Shown here piece after piece: positions 12,869 through 26,975 of a DNA stretch of 64,000 bases. A program made the translations under genes and the position numbers. The notes beneath the pieces are model-generated. The model was not told the origin of the DNA. It saw only the letters and a list, made by a program, of their open reading frames with translations, and made no database searches. Origin of the DNA: Moringa oleifera (taxonomy: Eukaryota; Streptophyta; Magnoliopsida; Brassicales; Moringaceae); NCBI GenBank assembly GCA_021397835.1, contig JAJFZO010000087.1:1488001-1552000 (forward strand), in the 5' to 3' direction. Positions within the stretch are counted from its first letter, which is position 1, and each line of letters starts with the position of its first letter.

Positions 12869-15800
12869 ACATGTAAATTACAAAACTTCTTTAAAAAAAT
12901 ATTCAAAAACATAATTCTACTTTTTCTCAAAATTTATTTATCAAAATATTTCCTTGATTTAAGTTAGTTTTTGAAAAAATATACTACTTGATTGTTTAAC
13001 AAAATTAATAATTAAATTTTTTAAAAATTTTTACTTTCATATTATCATTATAAATTATAAATTTTTTTAAATTTCTTATAAAAAACTCATCATCTATTTA
13101 GATGAATAAAAAAATCATCTAAAATTCATTATTATTATAAATTAATAAATTTAAAATGAATGTAAAAAATTAAAATAATAAATAATAAATTAAAATTTAA
13201 TTATTTCGCCACCAAAAGCAAGGGAATGTCTTTTGGGGGTAAACTTGAAAGAAGGATTTTTGGGAAAAGTCAAGTGACAGAGGCAGTGAATGTTTAGTAA
13301 TGGTACGGACAAAGACCCAGCTAAGCTGGGTGCAGGTGCTAATAAATGGTGGGTTTAACACGGAAGGGTCGGTCCTATCGTGGCTCAGCCACCGCCTTGC
13401 CATTCCGGGCGCGTGGTCCATTGCCTTTTTTATATGACCAGTGGACCCAAAAGGATCCGTACTGACCGGACACTTAGCTCCAAGCCCTTCGATTTCTTTC
13501 AACACGTCCCTCATGGCTTGATTTCAGGCGTTTGCTTTTTAAAACACTATATTTTTTTAATTTTCTATAATTATTTTAATTAATTCAAAACATGATTTTT
13601 TAAGTAAAAGAGTCATGTTTTGATGCTAATGAGTGACGTAATTTAACAAAAAAAACATATATTTCATAATAAAAATATATTGAAAATTTTAAATTAATTT
13701 ATCTTATTTTTAAATTTTAAAATATAAATTACTTAATTGCATATAATTTTTTTAATTTGTTTTATTTTAAATTAAATTATTATTTAAGAATAATTTAAAT
13801 TGAAACTCTTGTAAGACCAATATTGATGTGAAATTAATACTTATACTATCATAAAAAAGAAACTTTCTAATTTCAAAAATATTTTTATTTTATATAAGGA
13901 AAATTTTACAAATTTATAAAAATAATTTATAAGTTAATATTTTAAAATTAAAAAATAAATTCAAAATGATGTGTCAAATTTATTTTAATTCTTTTTATAA
14001 AATTTTAAAAAAATATATTTTTGATTTTTTATACTCATTAAAATTAATACTAATTTAAATTAAATTAAAAGATCAAAAATACATAATTAATTTAATCCAT
14101 ACATCGAACTTTAAATTGAAAACCGAGTTTCATACATGGTTTAATTATATTTGCCATTAATAAATTAAACAAAATGATTTTTAAAAATTTTATATTAACA
14201 AATTAAAAATGAGGCAAGAAAACATATTCAATTTTTTTATTTTACATTCTCATAATATAATGTTTTCAAATTTTAATTATTTTTACAGGCTTATAAGTTA
14301 CATTTTGTTATAATATATAACCATAAGTTAAGGAAACAAGATTGGAATCTTAAACTATTCATGAATTAATTTTTTTAATTTATATATATATTAACACATA
14401 AATTAACCCCAATCCCAAAACCTTTAATTAAAAGATAATATATTCTATTTTGCAGTAAAATAATATATGCTTTGTGGTTCCTTCAATGTTTGACCATAAT
14501 TCCCTCCCCAATCTCCTCGTGACTAATATTTGTTGTTGAAGGACTACAAGGTTAGCTAGCTCAGTCTTTTCAGAATTTTGCCCATAACAAGGCATTGCCA
14601 AATTAAACATATAATATACATTATTATATATTAAATAAATCTTACTATATGGTATAGTTCACTGAATCAGCGGACTTACTTTAATTTAATTTAATTTCCT
14701 AATGTTCCTAATGATGGACTGACATGTTGTATGTTTAAAATTGGAAGGCCGAGACGATAGTTGCCAATGCCTAGGTGACAAATAGGACTTAGGGTTATAC
14801 ACTTATATGTATAGATTGAAGTAACCAGAGAATCTAGACATTTTCTTTCTTTTTTCATATTATATAATTTAAGAGACCTTTTATTTTTTTTAACTATACA
14901 CTGCTTAATTTTATAATTTACATCACTCAAAAATTACTGTTTTGATTGATGTTAAAAATTTTAATTTTTTACATATTTACAAACAAAATTTAAAATTATA
15001 AATAATTTATTATAAAATTAATTTCAAAATAAATAATGATGATGTTTAAAATTTATCATTTTTCATGTTCTTATGCGGTCTTGTTTGCTTTGATTAAATT
15101 GCACGAGAAAATAATCACATAGTTTTATAGTTTGACCTTGAATTAACATCAAAATGTGTCTAAAAAAGAAAGTGTAATTAGATTTATATTATAATGAGAT
15201 CAATCTACGTAAAATCATAACAAAAGAATTTAATTATGTTTGATTAAGAAAGAGACACGTTTTCAAAAAATGGCATCGAACAATAAAATTAAAATATTAA
15301 TTTCAAATTGACAAAAAATATGTTAAAATATCAATAAGATAATTACTTAGTCAACGGAAGTATATCATAGTTTGAGGACCGATAAACAAGAAAAGCTTAA
15401 AAAATTATAAAAACATTTCGAGAATAAATCGATATCCCACTTACTTTTTTTTTAAAAGAATAATGAATTCAGAAGTAATATATAACTAACTCTCAATACT
15501 TAGCTAAAAAACCTTATTAACATCTTTTTACTAACTCAGAGCATCCAAGGATATGTCTAACAACATCCTCTTGATGGTACTTTTAAGTTGCAGATTTTTC
15601 TTAAATTAATTAATTTATTTTAAATTTTGAGATATCATATTATTTTAATAAGATAAAATTTTATTTATATATATATATATGTAAATAAAATTTTATATTT
15701 TATCATTCAAAATGAAATGAACGTTACAATGTCATTTCATTTTGTTCGGACAAAATCAAACATCGTCGGTATTTTTTAGGTAAACTTCAATGAGACAATA

Positions 15801-18800
15801 AAGCGGAGTTGCTTGATCATGATTAACTTAGATTATGATTTAATCAGCAACTAATACAGTTAATAAGAAAGTGGCCGCAATCAGTTGGAATAGAGACAAA
15901 GTTCACATGCATAATAGGAAGAAAGATGTTATGACATTTCGTAATCCGTTTTAGCTGTAAAAGATTATGGAATATTCTCCTTCGGCCCTTTTGTTTTTTT
16001 CTACTTCTTTTCTCTTGCTTGTCTTTTCAATCTCTCCTTCCTTCCTTTTTTATTCTTCTTATAATTTTAATTAGTTATTTTTTCCTCAATTTCATACATA
16101 AACTTATCCTAATGTGAAATAATAAAAAAATTAAATTATAATTTATTTTGCAAATCGTAATCTCCGAAAATGATGAATTTATAATATTTAGAGTATACCA
16201 AAAACAAGGCTCGTGTTTAAGTAGCTTTTGAATTAATTAATTATTTATTTCCTTAAATTTTACATTAATTATATTAATAATATATTAATGTAAAAAAATA
16301 ATACTTAAAAATCAAATTATAAGAGTTTTTCTTAATAATCATGATATTAAAGGAAAATTTTTTGTGTGTTTTTCTTTTAATTGAAGCGCAAATGGATCAC
16401 TTGGAAAGAACAAGTTCTGTATCTAAGCAGAGTGATGTTTTAGTAAATTATTAAATCTCCCACTCAAAATGTGAATTATTTAATTCTTCATTAAAAATCC
16501 CAAAAAACATATAATTTTTAAATTTTATTTATGAATATAAGTAGTGAATTAAAAATTTCAATGAAAAAAATGTATATTTTTGAATATATTTACTCTATTT
16601 GGCAGAGAATATTTTGAATGTAATCACTTTAGGGTTACATCGGGTATGCATATAGAAACTTTAGGTTATATATAAAGGGCGTTGCCACAATCAAAGGGAT
16701 TCTTGTCAGCGCAATGAATTTTACGACTCTCATAAAGCGGAAAAAAGTCTAGAAATCAATAATACAAAGTGGTTGAATAGAAGATGAACAGAGATCATGT
16801 GATGAATTTCCAATCAAATCCAGTGGTTATAAGGTCACACTTGAACTACTATTGCATGATTAAATTGCCTTTTTAAAAAATAAAAAATTCTAATCTTAGT
16901 TAGCGCATTAGATTGTGGAGCCTAATCTCCCCTCTAATCATGCAAAAAGCAAATCTCATAATATATATATATATATAAACTTTTGGTTTGATTTTAATAA
17001 CCGATTAATTTAATTTGCATGGAATTAAAACTATAAAAATAGTATATTATAAATCTTAACAATGTTAAAAATTTTAAAAATATTTTTTGGAATTTAAAAA
17101 ATTTAAATTTTTATATTTATAAAAAATTTTAAGTCAATGAATTACATAAAATATCAGATTTGAATATTTTTTAAAAAATAAAATAAAATCTAATTTTAAA
17201 AAATACAAACTTCATATGTAAAATTTTAAAAAAAAGATATATACAAGACTTTAATTGACAAGCATGAATAGTCCATTTTTTTATTTATTTTATTATTTAA
17301 TAAAATATAAGTGACCTATTACTTGATTCTACCGTTGGATTGACTCAATTTGTACTAAATGGAAATTATCAACATTTTTTTATTTTAAATTATAAAAATT
17401 ACTGAATAAATTGAAAATTTAAATATAAAATTTATAAAATTTAAAAATAATAATAAATAATTTAAAAATTAAAATATTTGATTATAGTGATTCACATCCA
17501 ATCGGGAGTTAGATTCATTTTATAATTACTTCAAAAAAATTTATTATGAAAATACAAGAATGACAATTTGTTTTCTCTTTAAATATTTTGATAATTTATT
17601 TTTGTATAATAAAATTTTTAATTAATACTATATATGTTAAAATTTCAAAATATTTTTTTAATCTAAATTTATGTCCACACGTATTTAACAATTCTACTCA
17701 AATTGTAACAATTATTTAGTTCTTTATCTAAGAATAAAATCTAGAACCTAAATGAGAGAGAGAGTTGCATGATCTTTACGGCCTTTATCTTTCTTGAAGA
17801 CATGAAGATTCAAAAGTGTAATAAACAAATGGAAGAAATTAATTCATATTAATTGGTAAATTGATCACAGAGATAATAATAAAGAAAACGACCACTTGAT
17901 TTATTTTTATTTTTTATTTTTATTTAAATTAATTGTGACATGAAAGCACAAAATCCCGAACAGGAGATAAGATATTATACAATCTCTTAGAAGTAGGTGT
18001 TGGACAAGGAGTGTCACTTATGTTGGAGATGCCTGTTTTGTAGGGTAGTCTTGCACGTTGGATTCAACAACATCAATTTTTCTTGCTTTCCCATTTCACT
18101 CTATTTCTAAGAATTTGCTGTCCCCTTTCCAAATATTAAAAGATCAAATAATTGTTTTTAAATAAATAAAATTAATTTACACTAATTAAATATAAATATA
18201 ATAAAGATGACATGATTTAATATTATTTATTTAAATATATAATATATTTTTTAAAAAATTAATACTCAACTGGATAATGCAAATCATTAAATCTCATCTC
18301 TCTTAACTAAAAAGTAATTTACGAAACTTAATTAAATTTTGATTGGATTAAGATATTCTATTTACATGAATTATGATAAATTTTTTTAAAAAATGATGAT
18401 GTGTGATAATTTAATATAATTAATAATATATTTTATGTATATTATTATTATAAATTATAAAAATATATTTTAAATTTTGTAAAAAAATTCAATGTGAACA
18501 TAAATCGGCAGATAGTCTTTATCTATGTTGATTGTATGCTAAGAAAATTATTAACAACAAGATTTAATGAGGGAGATGCAGTAGGTGCCCTTGTTTAATC
18601 TAAGTAACCAAAGTCTTGAATTATGCGTAGTCATGGTGGCCATTGGTTGGCAACTAATTTTCAGTCTATAGTCAAAAACTATATAATATATTAATTATAT
18701 TAATTTGTTGGTATTTTGTTGATTGACCCATAGCGTCAAGTCATGCACATGCAGGCGCACACAATGGAGACAGGTGGGTTGATTATGGACGGAATTAATA

Positions 18801-20156
18801 AATTGCAATTTGGTTAATTTTGTTTTTCCTGATGGCTTAGCGTTTTCAGTAGGTGATGCCATTGTTTTAATTATGCGTACGTACATAATGGAAGTTGGCT
18901 AGTCAATTTTGCATGTGGACATAAACTTATCATAGCAGCCATGGTGCACTTTTTTTTCCGAATTATTTAATTAATTAAACTTATAGATATAGATTATAAT
19001 ATAAAGTTTTTTGTACTTGGGATCATGATAATATATAAATATGCAGGCTTGTAAGAAGAATGGAGTGTGAACGTAAGTCTGAAATGACGTGCTGTGGGTT
19101 TATCCCTTGTAGCATGAGCAACTTGACTTTGAACAAATCAAAGTGACAGAGAGAAGCCAAGCTGAAGGTCAAGGTCCCACTGGTTTAAAATAATATCTAA
19201 AGAATCTAAGAGATTATGCATGTAAGGCTATAGTAAGAAATTAATGGGATGTCTATAGAAATCAAACTCAAAATCAATCTCATCTTCTTTTTTAATTTAT
19301 TTTTGTTGCAGAATGAAGTTAAGATGGTTTACATTTTACATGAAATTTTAAAAAGAAAGTAACAAGTCCAATCTTCTCACTAGAATTGGCACTCATTCTT
19401 TATTAGTAAGTAAAATTATTATGTTATTTTTAATTTATTTCAAAATAAGAAAAATAAAAAATCATTACTTTTATTTTTATGATTTCAAATTTTTTATATT
19501 TTATATTTATTGAAATTTTTAATTAAAACATGTAAATTTACTTTAAAATATATAAACAAACATAATTAATTTCAATTCTGAATCAAAATAAATATATAGA
19601 AAATTTATAATAATTTTGATTTTAATTTCTAAAATAAAAAATAAATAACTTATTGCCAATTTAATTTTTATCCATTCCAAATTACATTTGTTCGAGTAAA
19701 ATGCCATAAGTTTACATGCATGTCATATCTGCTTTCAGACTTGGATATCATGCAAATCCGTGCTACTATGTGCTTTAGAGAAATGAGCCCAAAAGAAGAG
19801 GGCTAATGCATGAAACCAGCAGACCCAGTAGACAATATCAGCGCTAGTGTAAGTTTTGAGGGCAAAATAAATATTCAGAAAACTGAGGGAAATCTAGGAA
19901 ACTGCCACATACAATATATATTCAAAATATTTTGTAACAGTTCAGAAACTATGTTGTGTTTACTTAACAAGATTACAGAAGCTTGACAATAAACAAGCAA
20001 ATTAACAGATATGCATATCATATACAGTCATTAGTTACAAAAATTACTTGCAAGTCCAAAGCAAATTGAGCTTCCCAGGAGTTTGATGACATACTTTTTC
20101 CCGTCCGTGGCGCTTCTGGTTATTAGTACTTGGTATTGTGCCAGCAGGCTGCAAGC

Positions 20157-23100
20157 CTAATGGCCATTCTTGCCCTTGGAGGAAAAGAACCTGCTGAATC
20201 CTCGTGACTGTTTCTCGGGTGTTGGGGCTGACGAGGAAGATGAACAGCTTGACCTTGTAGGCCTGTGTTTTGGTTGTTGCTTTGAATTGATTGGTGATCT
20301 CAGCGTATGGTTCGTTTCAGAATCAGATGCACTATAGAGGGAGTTGTAAAAGTTGGGTGACTCGGCTCCTACTCTGGGAACGGCAGAAGTGGCAGTGTCC
20401 GTCTCAGTCTGGTCGGAGTCTTGCATGTTCATGCCACTAGTAGTTGGTTCTTCTTCGGGGAACCTTTCACCCTTCTGATTTCTATCACTGAATGGAGATT
20501 CAGTGTGCTCTGGTTGAGGTCGTAAGGCTTTCAACTGTCTGCCAAGAAGAAATATGGTTTCTTGACACTCTGCTAGCTTCTCTGCCGCTGCTGCTAATTC
20601 CTGGTCCTGCCATGTCAGAGTTTCAGGTCAGTTTTTGTCTTTACACATTTATCAAGAACATGTACAAAACTGAGGCCAAATGAAGACGTCATGGTAAGCA
20701 ACAAGGGAAATAAGTAAACATTAAACATGGAGGTTTAACAACTAATCACCTTCTGCTAATATAATTTCCCTGGGTTCTCATGGACTGAGTTCATAACTAA
20801 TGACTGTTAGATTAATACATCCGTATACGAAGAAGGGAAATTGGCTGCCTTTTCGCGCATAACATTTGTGAGGCTAAAGCATGAACATTTTGCTACTTCC
20901 TCAGAAACCTTTTCCATAAGAGAATTTAGAAATTGAAAAGCCAGGAAGGAAGGTGGCAAGTACAACACAAGCATACAAAGAATGCACAAGGAAACTTTTC
21001 CAGGAAGCATTCATTTGTGTTCATTGGTAATGTTGTGATTAGAAGTATAGAAGAAATATACGAAAAATTCAGCCTCACCTGTTTGGTCTTGAGGTCAACA
21101 TCAGCAGCTTTTGCACAAATAGAACAGCTCTCATTCCTAAAAGTTACAGAAAAGGTCGGTGGGTCAGCATGATTTATTTTAGCACCTAATGATTACACAA
21201 ACTGTGAAGAACATGACAGAGCATACAGAAATGATTATGATTCAAGTCTAAGTGCATTACTTGGATCTCTTATATGAGTTTGCATATTTGAATTGTAATT
21301 CCTAATGCTTGAACTTCAAAGTTCCAATCCTATATAATAACTAACGATTTACAATGCTATGAGTTTCAGCTTTCATAACATGGCAATTTTATCACCTATT
21401 TAGGCATGTGTATACATACACTTATGCATATATGCAATATAAAAACGTGAATGTCTCTCTCTCTCTCTCTCTGTGTATAGACTGCAATATATGCATATAT
21501 GCACAAGTTCCAACACTGCAGGAAGCAGACAAGCAAGCCTACAACCAAAAAACACTTACGTGAACTAGACATGTCCATAAATAGTTGAAAGCACAGGGAA
21601 GATGCAAATGATTGAATACTCTATAATATCATCATATGAACACTGGACCAGTCCAAGCAGAGGACATAACCTTTGGCCGGAAAAATGAGGAACTAATAAT
21701 TGAAATCTTGGAATGTCCACAAGGCCTCTAAATCCCGAAAACGAGGGAGGGCTAAAAGATTTAAAGGCTGGTGATACCTAAATGAGAAGAAAAAGTTCGA
21801 TGCTAACCTTTGCAATTGTTCTTCAAGTTCTTTGCACCTGGCCAAGGCGTCATGATGTGTTCTCTTTTCATCTTGAAGCTCATTTTCTAGACTTTCTATT
21901 TGCTCTTGAAGAAGGTTGACCTCAGTTTCTAACTCGGCCGAACGTGTTTCAAGCAACCTGTATGACTCTACCATACATTTGAGCTGTGTCTCTGCCAAGC
22001 TATTTGACTTTTGAGCAGAAGCCAATTCTGATTTAACTTCAGCCAGAAGCTGCTTGGTTTCATGTAATTGAGACTTAGTTACTTCCAGATTTTCGGAACA
22101 TGTAGTCAAGTCAATTGCCAGTTTGTTTTTCTCCGATTTCAGTTCTTCTAACTCCTCCAGTGTGAATTTGCACGCAGAGGTGTTTTTATCATAATCAGGA
22201 GCAACATTCCCATCATCAGGAACCTCGGGATCAGAAGTGGGATTAGACATACGAGCAGAGCCATTTTGATACCTTTCTTCTGATGAATCCTTTTGGATGA
22301 CCTTATTCTCTGGCAAAGCGACCTTATCTATGCAATCTGGGCTATGAATTTCAACTTCAGTACCCTTAAAGCCCAGAACATTAAATCTTAGTTCACTGGC
22401 TTCAGCTAATACATGAGAAAGATCAAAAATAAAATCAACCAAACCTCTTTGGTTGCACAACACCTTGTTGAATGTGGCAGAGAACTTTTCAATTTTTTGG
22501 CTAAATCCATTACTATCAGAAGATATGTCATGAACTGACCTTGATTCTTTGTCCAGGAACACTATAAAGTCATGAATCTGAGAAATGGCAGCTACCAATT
22601 CTTTGCTGATAACGTGCACAAGTTCTGTTGCTGCCTTATCTTCCACTGATAATGTGATTTCCTTATCTGCAGTTAAACCAGCATCTTCAGGATAAGTCTT
22701 CCCATTGCATGTAGCATCAAGACTCTGTCCTTTCTCAGAGACATGACTTACAGAGTGCTGATTAAGAGTATCATGTACTTCTTGCACAACATGCTTAATA
22801 TCCTCCAAAATTTTGCCCATATCCACGTTCTTGGATGCGGACTCAAGTACTGTAGTGATTCTTGACCGGAGCTTCATCACCGGAAGCTGGTCTGTATTGG
22901 AGTTAGGAATCTGTGCTGACAGATCTACAGTAGAAGATGCATGGTTTTCGAGTGGATTCAGATCATGCTGCTTTGCAGGTTGAAGATCTTTACCAGAAGT
23001 GACATCTCCTGAAGTATCAGAACTCACTGTATCTGATTGCTTATTGCTTGAACAATCCGAAAGAATGATGGAACCATTCGTGTTTGAATCATTTGGTAAA

Positions 23101-24879
23101 CAAGCCAATTTCTCCATCTCAAGAAAATCATCCATAAGCTCCAAATGATTTGCATTTTCGGCTTTGTTTGACTTATCAATTTTCTTTTCTTTCTTGACTT
23201 GGGAGAGCTCAGAGATCAATGCTAACGCCCATGACTCAGAACCACTTTCCGTGTCATCAATTCCATCTTCAGACATGGAGGTCAAGCTAGGTGGATTACT
23301 TGTACTTTGACTTGGATAGACTTCAGCAGAAATCTGATCACTGGATTTTGAAGGACTTTTCTGCTGCGTTTGAGCTTCCAAACTTTGAAGCCTGCTTGCT
23401 GTCTTAGCACAAAGATTCCTTGAAGCCAGTAATTCGCTATTACGCTTTGCCAAAGCTTCTTTCAGCATCTTTGTTTCTTCTTCCATTGCCAACAAACGTT
23501 CTGTTAGAAATTCATTCTCTTTATGCAATTTTTGTGCATTGTCAAAGGAAAAGTCAGTAACTGGAGACAAGTGTGGACTAGAAGGCTTAACAGGAGACCT
23601 CCGCAAACGAGTGTCTCCATATTCTCGTCCTAGATTTTCAACCTCAAGCTTCATTTGAGCTAGTGCAGCAGGACCAGGCAACTTCTTCCGCACAAGGCCA
23701 CGTAATCTTTGGCACTCTGCCTCCAGCTTAGCTATTTTTTTGGCACCCTCCATATGCTGCTTGTTCGCTACTTCTGCAGACCTCATGCTCATGTTCTTCT
23801 CTTCATTACGAATTTCCAGCTCTTTGGAAGCTACATGGAGTTCATATTTAAGTGAATTTATTTCCCGTTCACATGACTCAATATTACTCTTCAAGAGCTC
23901 AACTTCAGCCTCAGCTTGTGATTTTTCTTCACTTATCTTGATTAGCATGTTAGAACGTTCTTGCAATGATCTCGAAAGGGCAGCATTCTCGGCTGCAGAT
24001 TTGAGGAGTTCCTGGTCTAGGTTAGCTATCTTCGCCTCGAACTCAAGCCTGATCTTGTCCCATTGCTTGGTTTTAGCTAGAACGACATCTTGCAATTTCT
24101 GTTCATGTTCTTCCTTCAGATTTCGTATTTGTCTCATGCACTCTTTAAGGGCACCATCCAGATGAGATGCTCGATCTTCAGCAGTGAGCTTTGAAAGTGT
24201 CACAGATTCTAGATGACTTTTCAATGCCAATGCTTCTGCTTCAGCTTTCTCCCAACCTGCACAAAAGAAAGTCTCACCATGAAAAGATTTAAGCCGAAGA
24301 TGAATTGAAATGCCTCATCTTTAATCAGTAATTGACCAAGGGTCATGCTAGAATACATACCTGAGACAGCTTCTTCAGCAACTTTAGTATGCTGTTTCAC
24401 CAGGTTGTCCTTGGTAGTAATTTCCGCATTTGCTGCAGACAGCTTTTCATTCAAATCCTTAATCTCATCCTCCAATATCTGAACTTGCTCCTCATATGTC
24501 TTGACTTGTTCCTCCAAACCAGTCAGGTGTGAATATGATTCCACAGAAATTTGAACATATTTTAGCTTTTTATAATTGTCCTGTTTTGCATGGACGACAA
24601 CCACACAGAATTTATTAATCAAGTAACAAAAATCTCAAGGAGACATTAAAACACTTTTATTTTTCATATGAAGAAAACTTGGCTCACAATGATCTATATT
24701 TTGTTTGATTTCCAGATTATTAAATGATCTGAGACAAATTGGCATCGGATGTAGGCGAGTACCTGATCGCCTTGAGAACCCACAGCAGCCTCTAATGCTG
24801 CAACACCTTCTGATGCAGCAGCTGCTTTATCAGTTTTATCTGATGATTTTTTCTTCCAGGGCCAACTCCGGCGGTCCAT
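20157..24879 (-). CDS. FPP4: Filament-like plant protein (DUF869 long coiled coil), FPP4 type
   Basis: The five coding exons, on the minus strand, are 24,879-24,763, 24,580-24,361, 24,256-21,808, 21,136-21,079 and 20,606-20,157. All introns are GT-AG and phases agree, giving 3,294 bp and 1,097 aa. The N-terminus MDRRSWPWKKKSSDK is the family hallmark. Coiled coil with DNYKKLKYVQISVESYSHLT and later ESVTLSKLTAEDRASHLDGA runs from about 40 to 310. A Ser/Asp-rich middle carries patches such as SMSEDGIDDTESGSESWALA. A second coiled coil (about 780-980) covers exon 4 and ends at AECQETIFLLGRQLKALRPQ. The tail is Ser-rich and basic, with GFSRFFSSKGKNGH at the end. Family members bind WPP-domain (MAF1) proteins, and the related VETH proteins link exocyst/COG2 to cortical microtubules; the role here is inferred from that. 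The length fits the long FPP4/FPP6 group, and the flanking SAURs favour FPP4. Confidence 0.93.
21453..21472. repeat. (TC)n microsatellite in FPP4 intron
   Basis: Ten CT units lie within the intron between coding exons 3 and 4 (21,807-21,137). Confidence 0.9.
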
Positions 24880-24885
24880 CTCAGT

Positions 24886-26668
24886 CTGTGTACTTGAAAA
24901 AAGTTTGAGTTAAAAAGGCAGAAATTAATTAAAAATGAAAGAACTTCAGAGCAGTCAATGCAAATAACGTAGATGAAAATATCATCAGGAGTGTCTCACA
25001 AACTCTCCGTAATACTATTTTCAGCTAAAATTATGGAGAATAATATCTTTTGAAGACTACAAGAAAAGAAGAAACAAAAAGGAATCATTCTTCAACACAA
25101 AATCCCTTATCTCTTTAAGAATATTTTCAATTCCTTTTGTGATTATCTTTGTCGTAGAGAAACCAAATACAAAAACCTTACAAGAAAAAGTTTTAAAGAA
25201 ATATTTGGCAGAAAGCTGATTAATGACACATTGCATCAACAAAACACATACATGACAATTCAAAAAACAACCCAGGAAAAAGGGGGAAAACAAATACCCA
25301 CTAATTAACATAAGGCAAAGTATCAACTATCATGAAAATTGTAGGCTTTCTGATTTATCCCTCACTGACATGAAAACTAGCTTGGGACTTGTTAAAGCTG
25401 CAAAATGACAGATTAAATTAACTCTCAAAAGAGAAGATTGCAGCATGGTCATCTTAATTAACACTAAGTTTGATACATGAAGTTCCCCTCACGTAGAAAA
25501 AACTAAGAAAGAAGTTTGCATCAACAAAGTCAATAACAAACATCAGTGTCATACACACTCTCCCCCCCCCCCCCTTCTCTCTCCTCTCCTCTTTCTCCGG
25601 ATAGCCAGTAATAGGCAGACCGAAGGAAAACTCTTTTATCTTTTTTTCAAGATTTTCACATCAACCAAACATAGCCTAGTCAGCCAAAAAAAAAAAAGTT
25701 AAAAGGGGGATGTTGAGAGATATAAAACTAAAATGCCAACAGTAGCCCCTATAGTGAGAGTTTGGGGAAGACAGGAAAATGAAGGACAATAGACCATGAC
25801 CAATGATCAACGGAAGAAAACCCCCAGGTCCCTCTCCAAAAAAAAAAAAAAAGAAGTAAAATGGTAACTGTGCCATGCATTATTGTATATGCTGATATAA
25901 ATCTAAGTCTGCAGCATTATTGTTGCACAGTTATCCAATTAAAGCACACTCAATCAAGAGCATGCAGGCGAGTGAGTAAGTCTGTCGGTCGCATAGTAAC
26001 AACATCCAAGATCTAATCGAAGATCTCTCATAGCTGAAGATCTTATAGTGAGAAGAAACTTTCACATCAATCACAGAGGAAACACAATCAACCCAAAGCT
26101 AACTTCATTAATGAAAATTAGAAGAATTAAACTGCCCCTGTTTTCCACCGAGTGCATAAAAATTAATCAAAAACACCATAACCATTAGTGATACCAGCAA
26201 AATAAGTATATCAACTAAACTTTCAGCAAAAAATACTTATACCAGTAATATTTTAGCGACCAACGGCGAGAGAGGCTGATGAAATAGCTCAAAGTTGATG
26301 AATAAACTTCGCGGAAAAAGCCAACAGAAATAACAAAAATCTGCCAAGTAGAAATAGCTGTAAGTGTATACTAAAATTGGTAAATCAGGACTAGAAAGCA
26401 ATGCAAGGAAGCCTTGAAACGGAAGCAATCCTGAGCATAATCGGCACCGACAGAAAGATATAACAAACAATCTGACCTTGTTTTGAAAGCAGCAAATCCA
26501 CTTCAAATAAAACCAAAACCGCTTTCAAAAAGCAAAAGTCAAAACGAAATTGAAAAACGCTTCTCTTCTCGCATTTCACACACAGTTATCTTCACCAAGG
26601 TTCACATTCACGAAACAAAGAAAACAAACCGCAAAACAAGACAGCGTTTATCTCCGAAATCTACTTAC
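24886..26668 (-). other. Predicted 5'UTR intron of FPP4
   Basis: A strong donor, CCG followed by GTAAGTAG, ends the leader exon at 26,669. An acceptor, TACACAG, ends at 24,886, six bases before the start codon. FPP genes often have an intron just before the ATG. The 1.8 kb between shows no coding signal. It holds a run of 13 C at 25,562-25,574 and poly-A/T runs. Another small leader exon cannot be excluded. Confidence 0.6.
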
Positions 26669-26975
26669 CGGAAAAAATGTAGCTTCGAGAAGGAATCAAC
26701 GAGAACAAATATCTACAATATAATATCAACGGATTAAAAATATTCTATCAGAAGGGAAGAAGCTGCTCAAGATTTGATAATGTAGATCTAAAACCACGAT
26801 TCCTTCTCTCCTTCTCCCTGTTTGCCTCTGATTTTGCTTTCAGTTCTATAGAGAGAGAAGTAATGGCGAAGGGGGAGGAGGAGTAGGAGAAGGAGGAGAG
26901 GAGAGAGAGAGAGGCGAAAAGAGAGTGGTGGCGAGTGGAGGGTAAGGTGAAAATATTGGAGGACTTAGGTGTCAC
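26669..26975 (-). other. Predicted 5'UTR exon of FPP4, CT-rich leader
   Basis: On the minus strand this region is strongly CT/pyrimidine-rich (CTCTCTCTCTCTCCTCTCCT and similar), typical of plant leaders, and ends in a canonical donor at 26,669. The upstream limit (transcription start) is a guess near 26,950-27,000. I see no clear TATA box. Confidence 0.5.

Larger units (their letters stand above)
11149..20156. other. 3' region of SAUR50-type gene, then AT-rich intergenic DNA
   Basis: The first several hundred bases are moderately GC and likely include the SAUR 3'UTR, with a short GGTTACT repeat at about 11,203-11,220 and poly-T runs near 11,307-11,330 and 11,694-11,709. The rest is AT-rich with no supported gene. 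A GC-richer island lies at about 13,200-13,520, whose open frames match no family. TCP-like motifs occur at 12,212-12,222 and 19,173-19,180. Confidence 0.7.

Noticed and set aside
13197..13514. 105-codon open frame, minus strand
   Set aside because: It lies in a GC-richer island that is also open on the other strand, and resembles no family.
20248..20259. 12-base match in FPP4 exon 5 (antisense CTTGACCTTGTA) to the core of the tasiR-ARF small RNA
   Set aside because: Outside the core there are mismatches at both ends, including the 5' positions of the small RNA, so targeting is unlikely. The bases are ordinary FPP4 coding sequence.
23740..24165. 141-codon open frame antisense to FPP4 exon 3
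   Set aside because: It is a shadow of coiled-coil codons. The antisense translation is Ser/Leu-rich low complexity and no homologue is recognisable.
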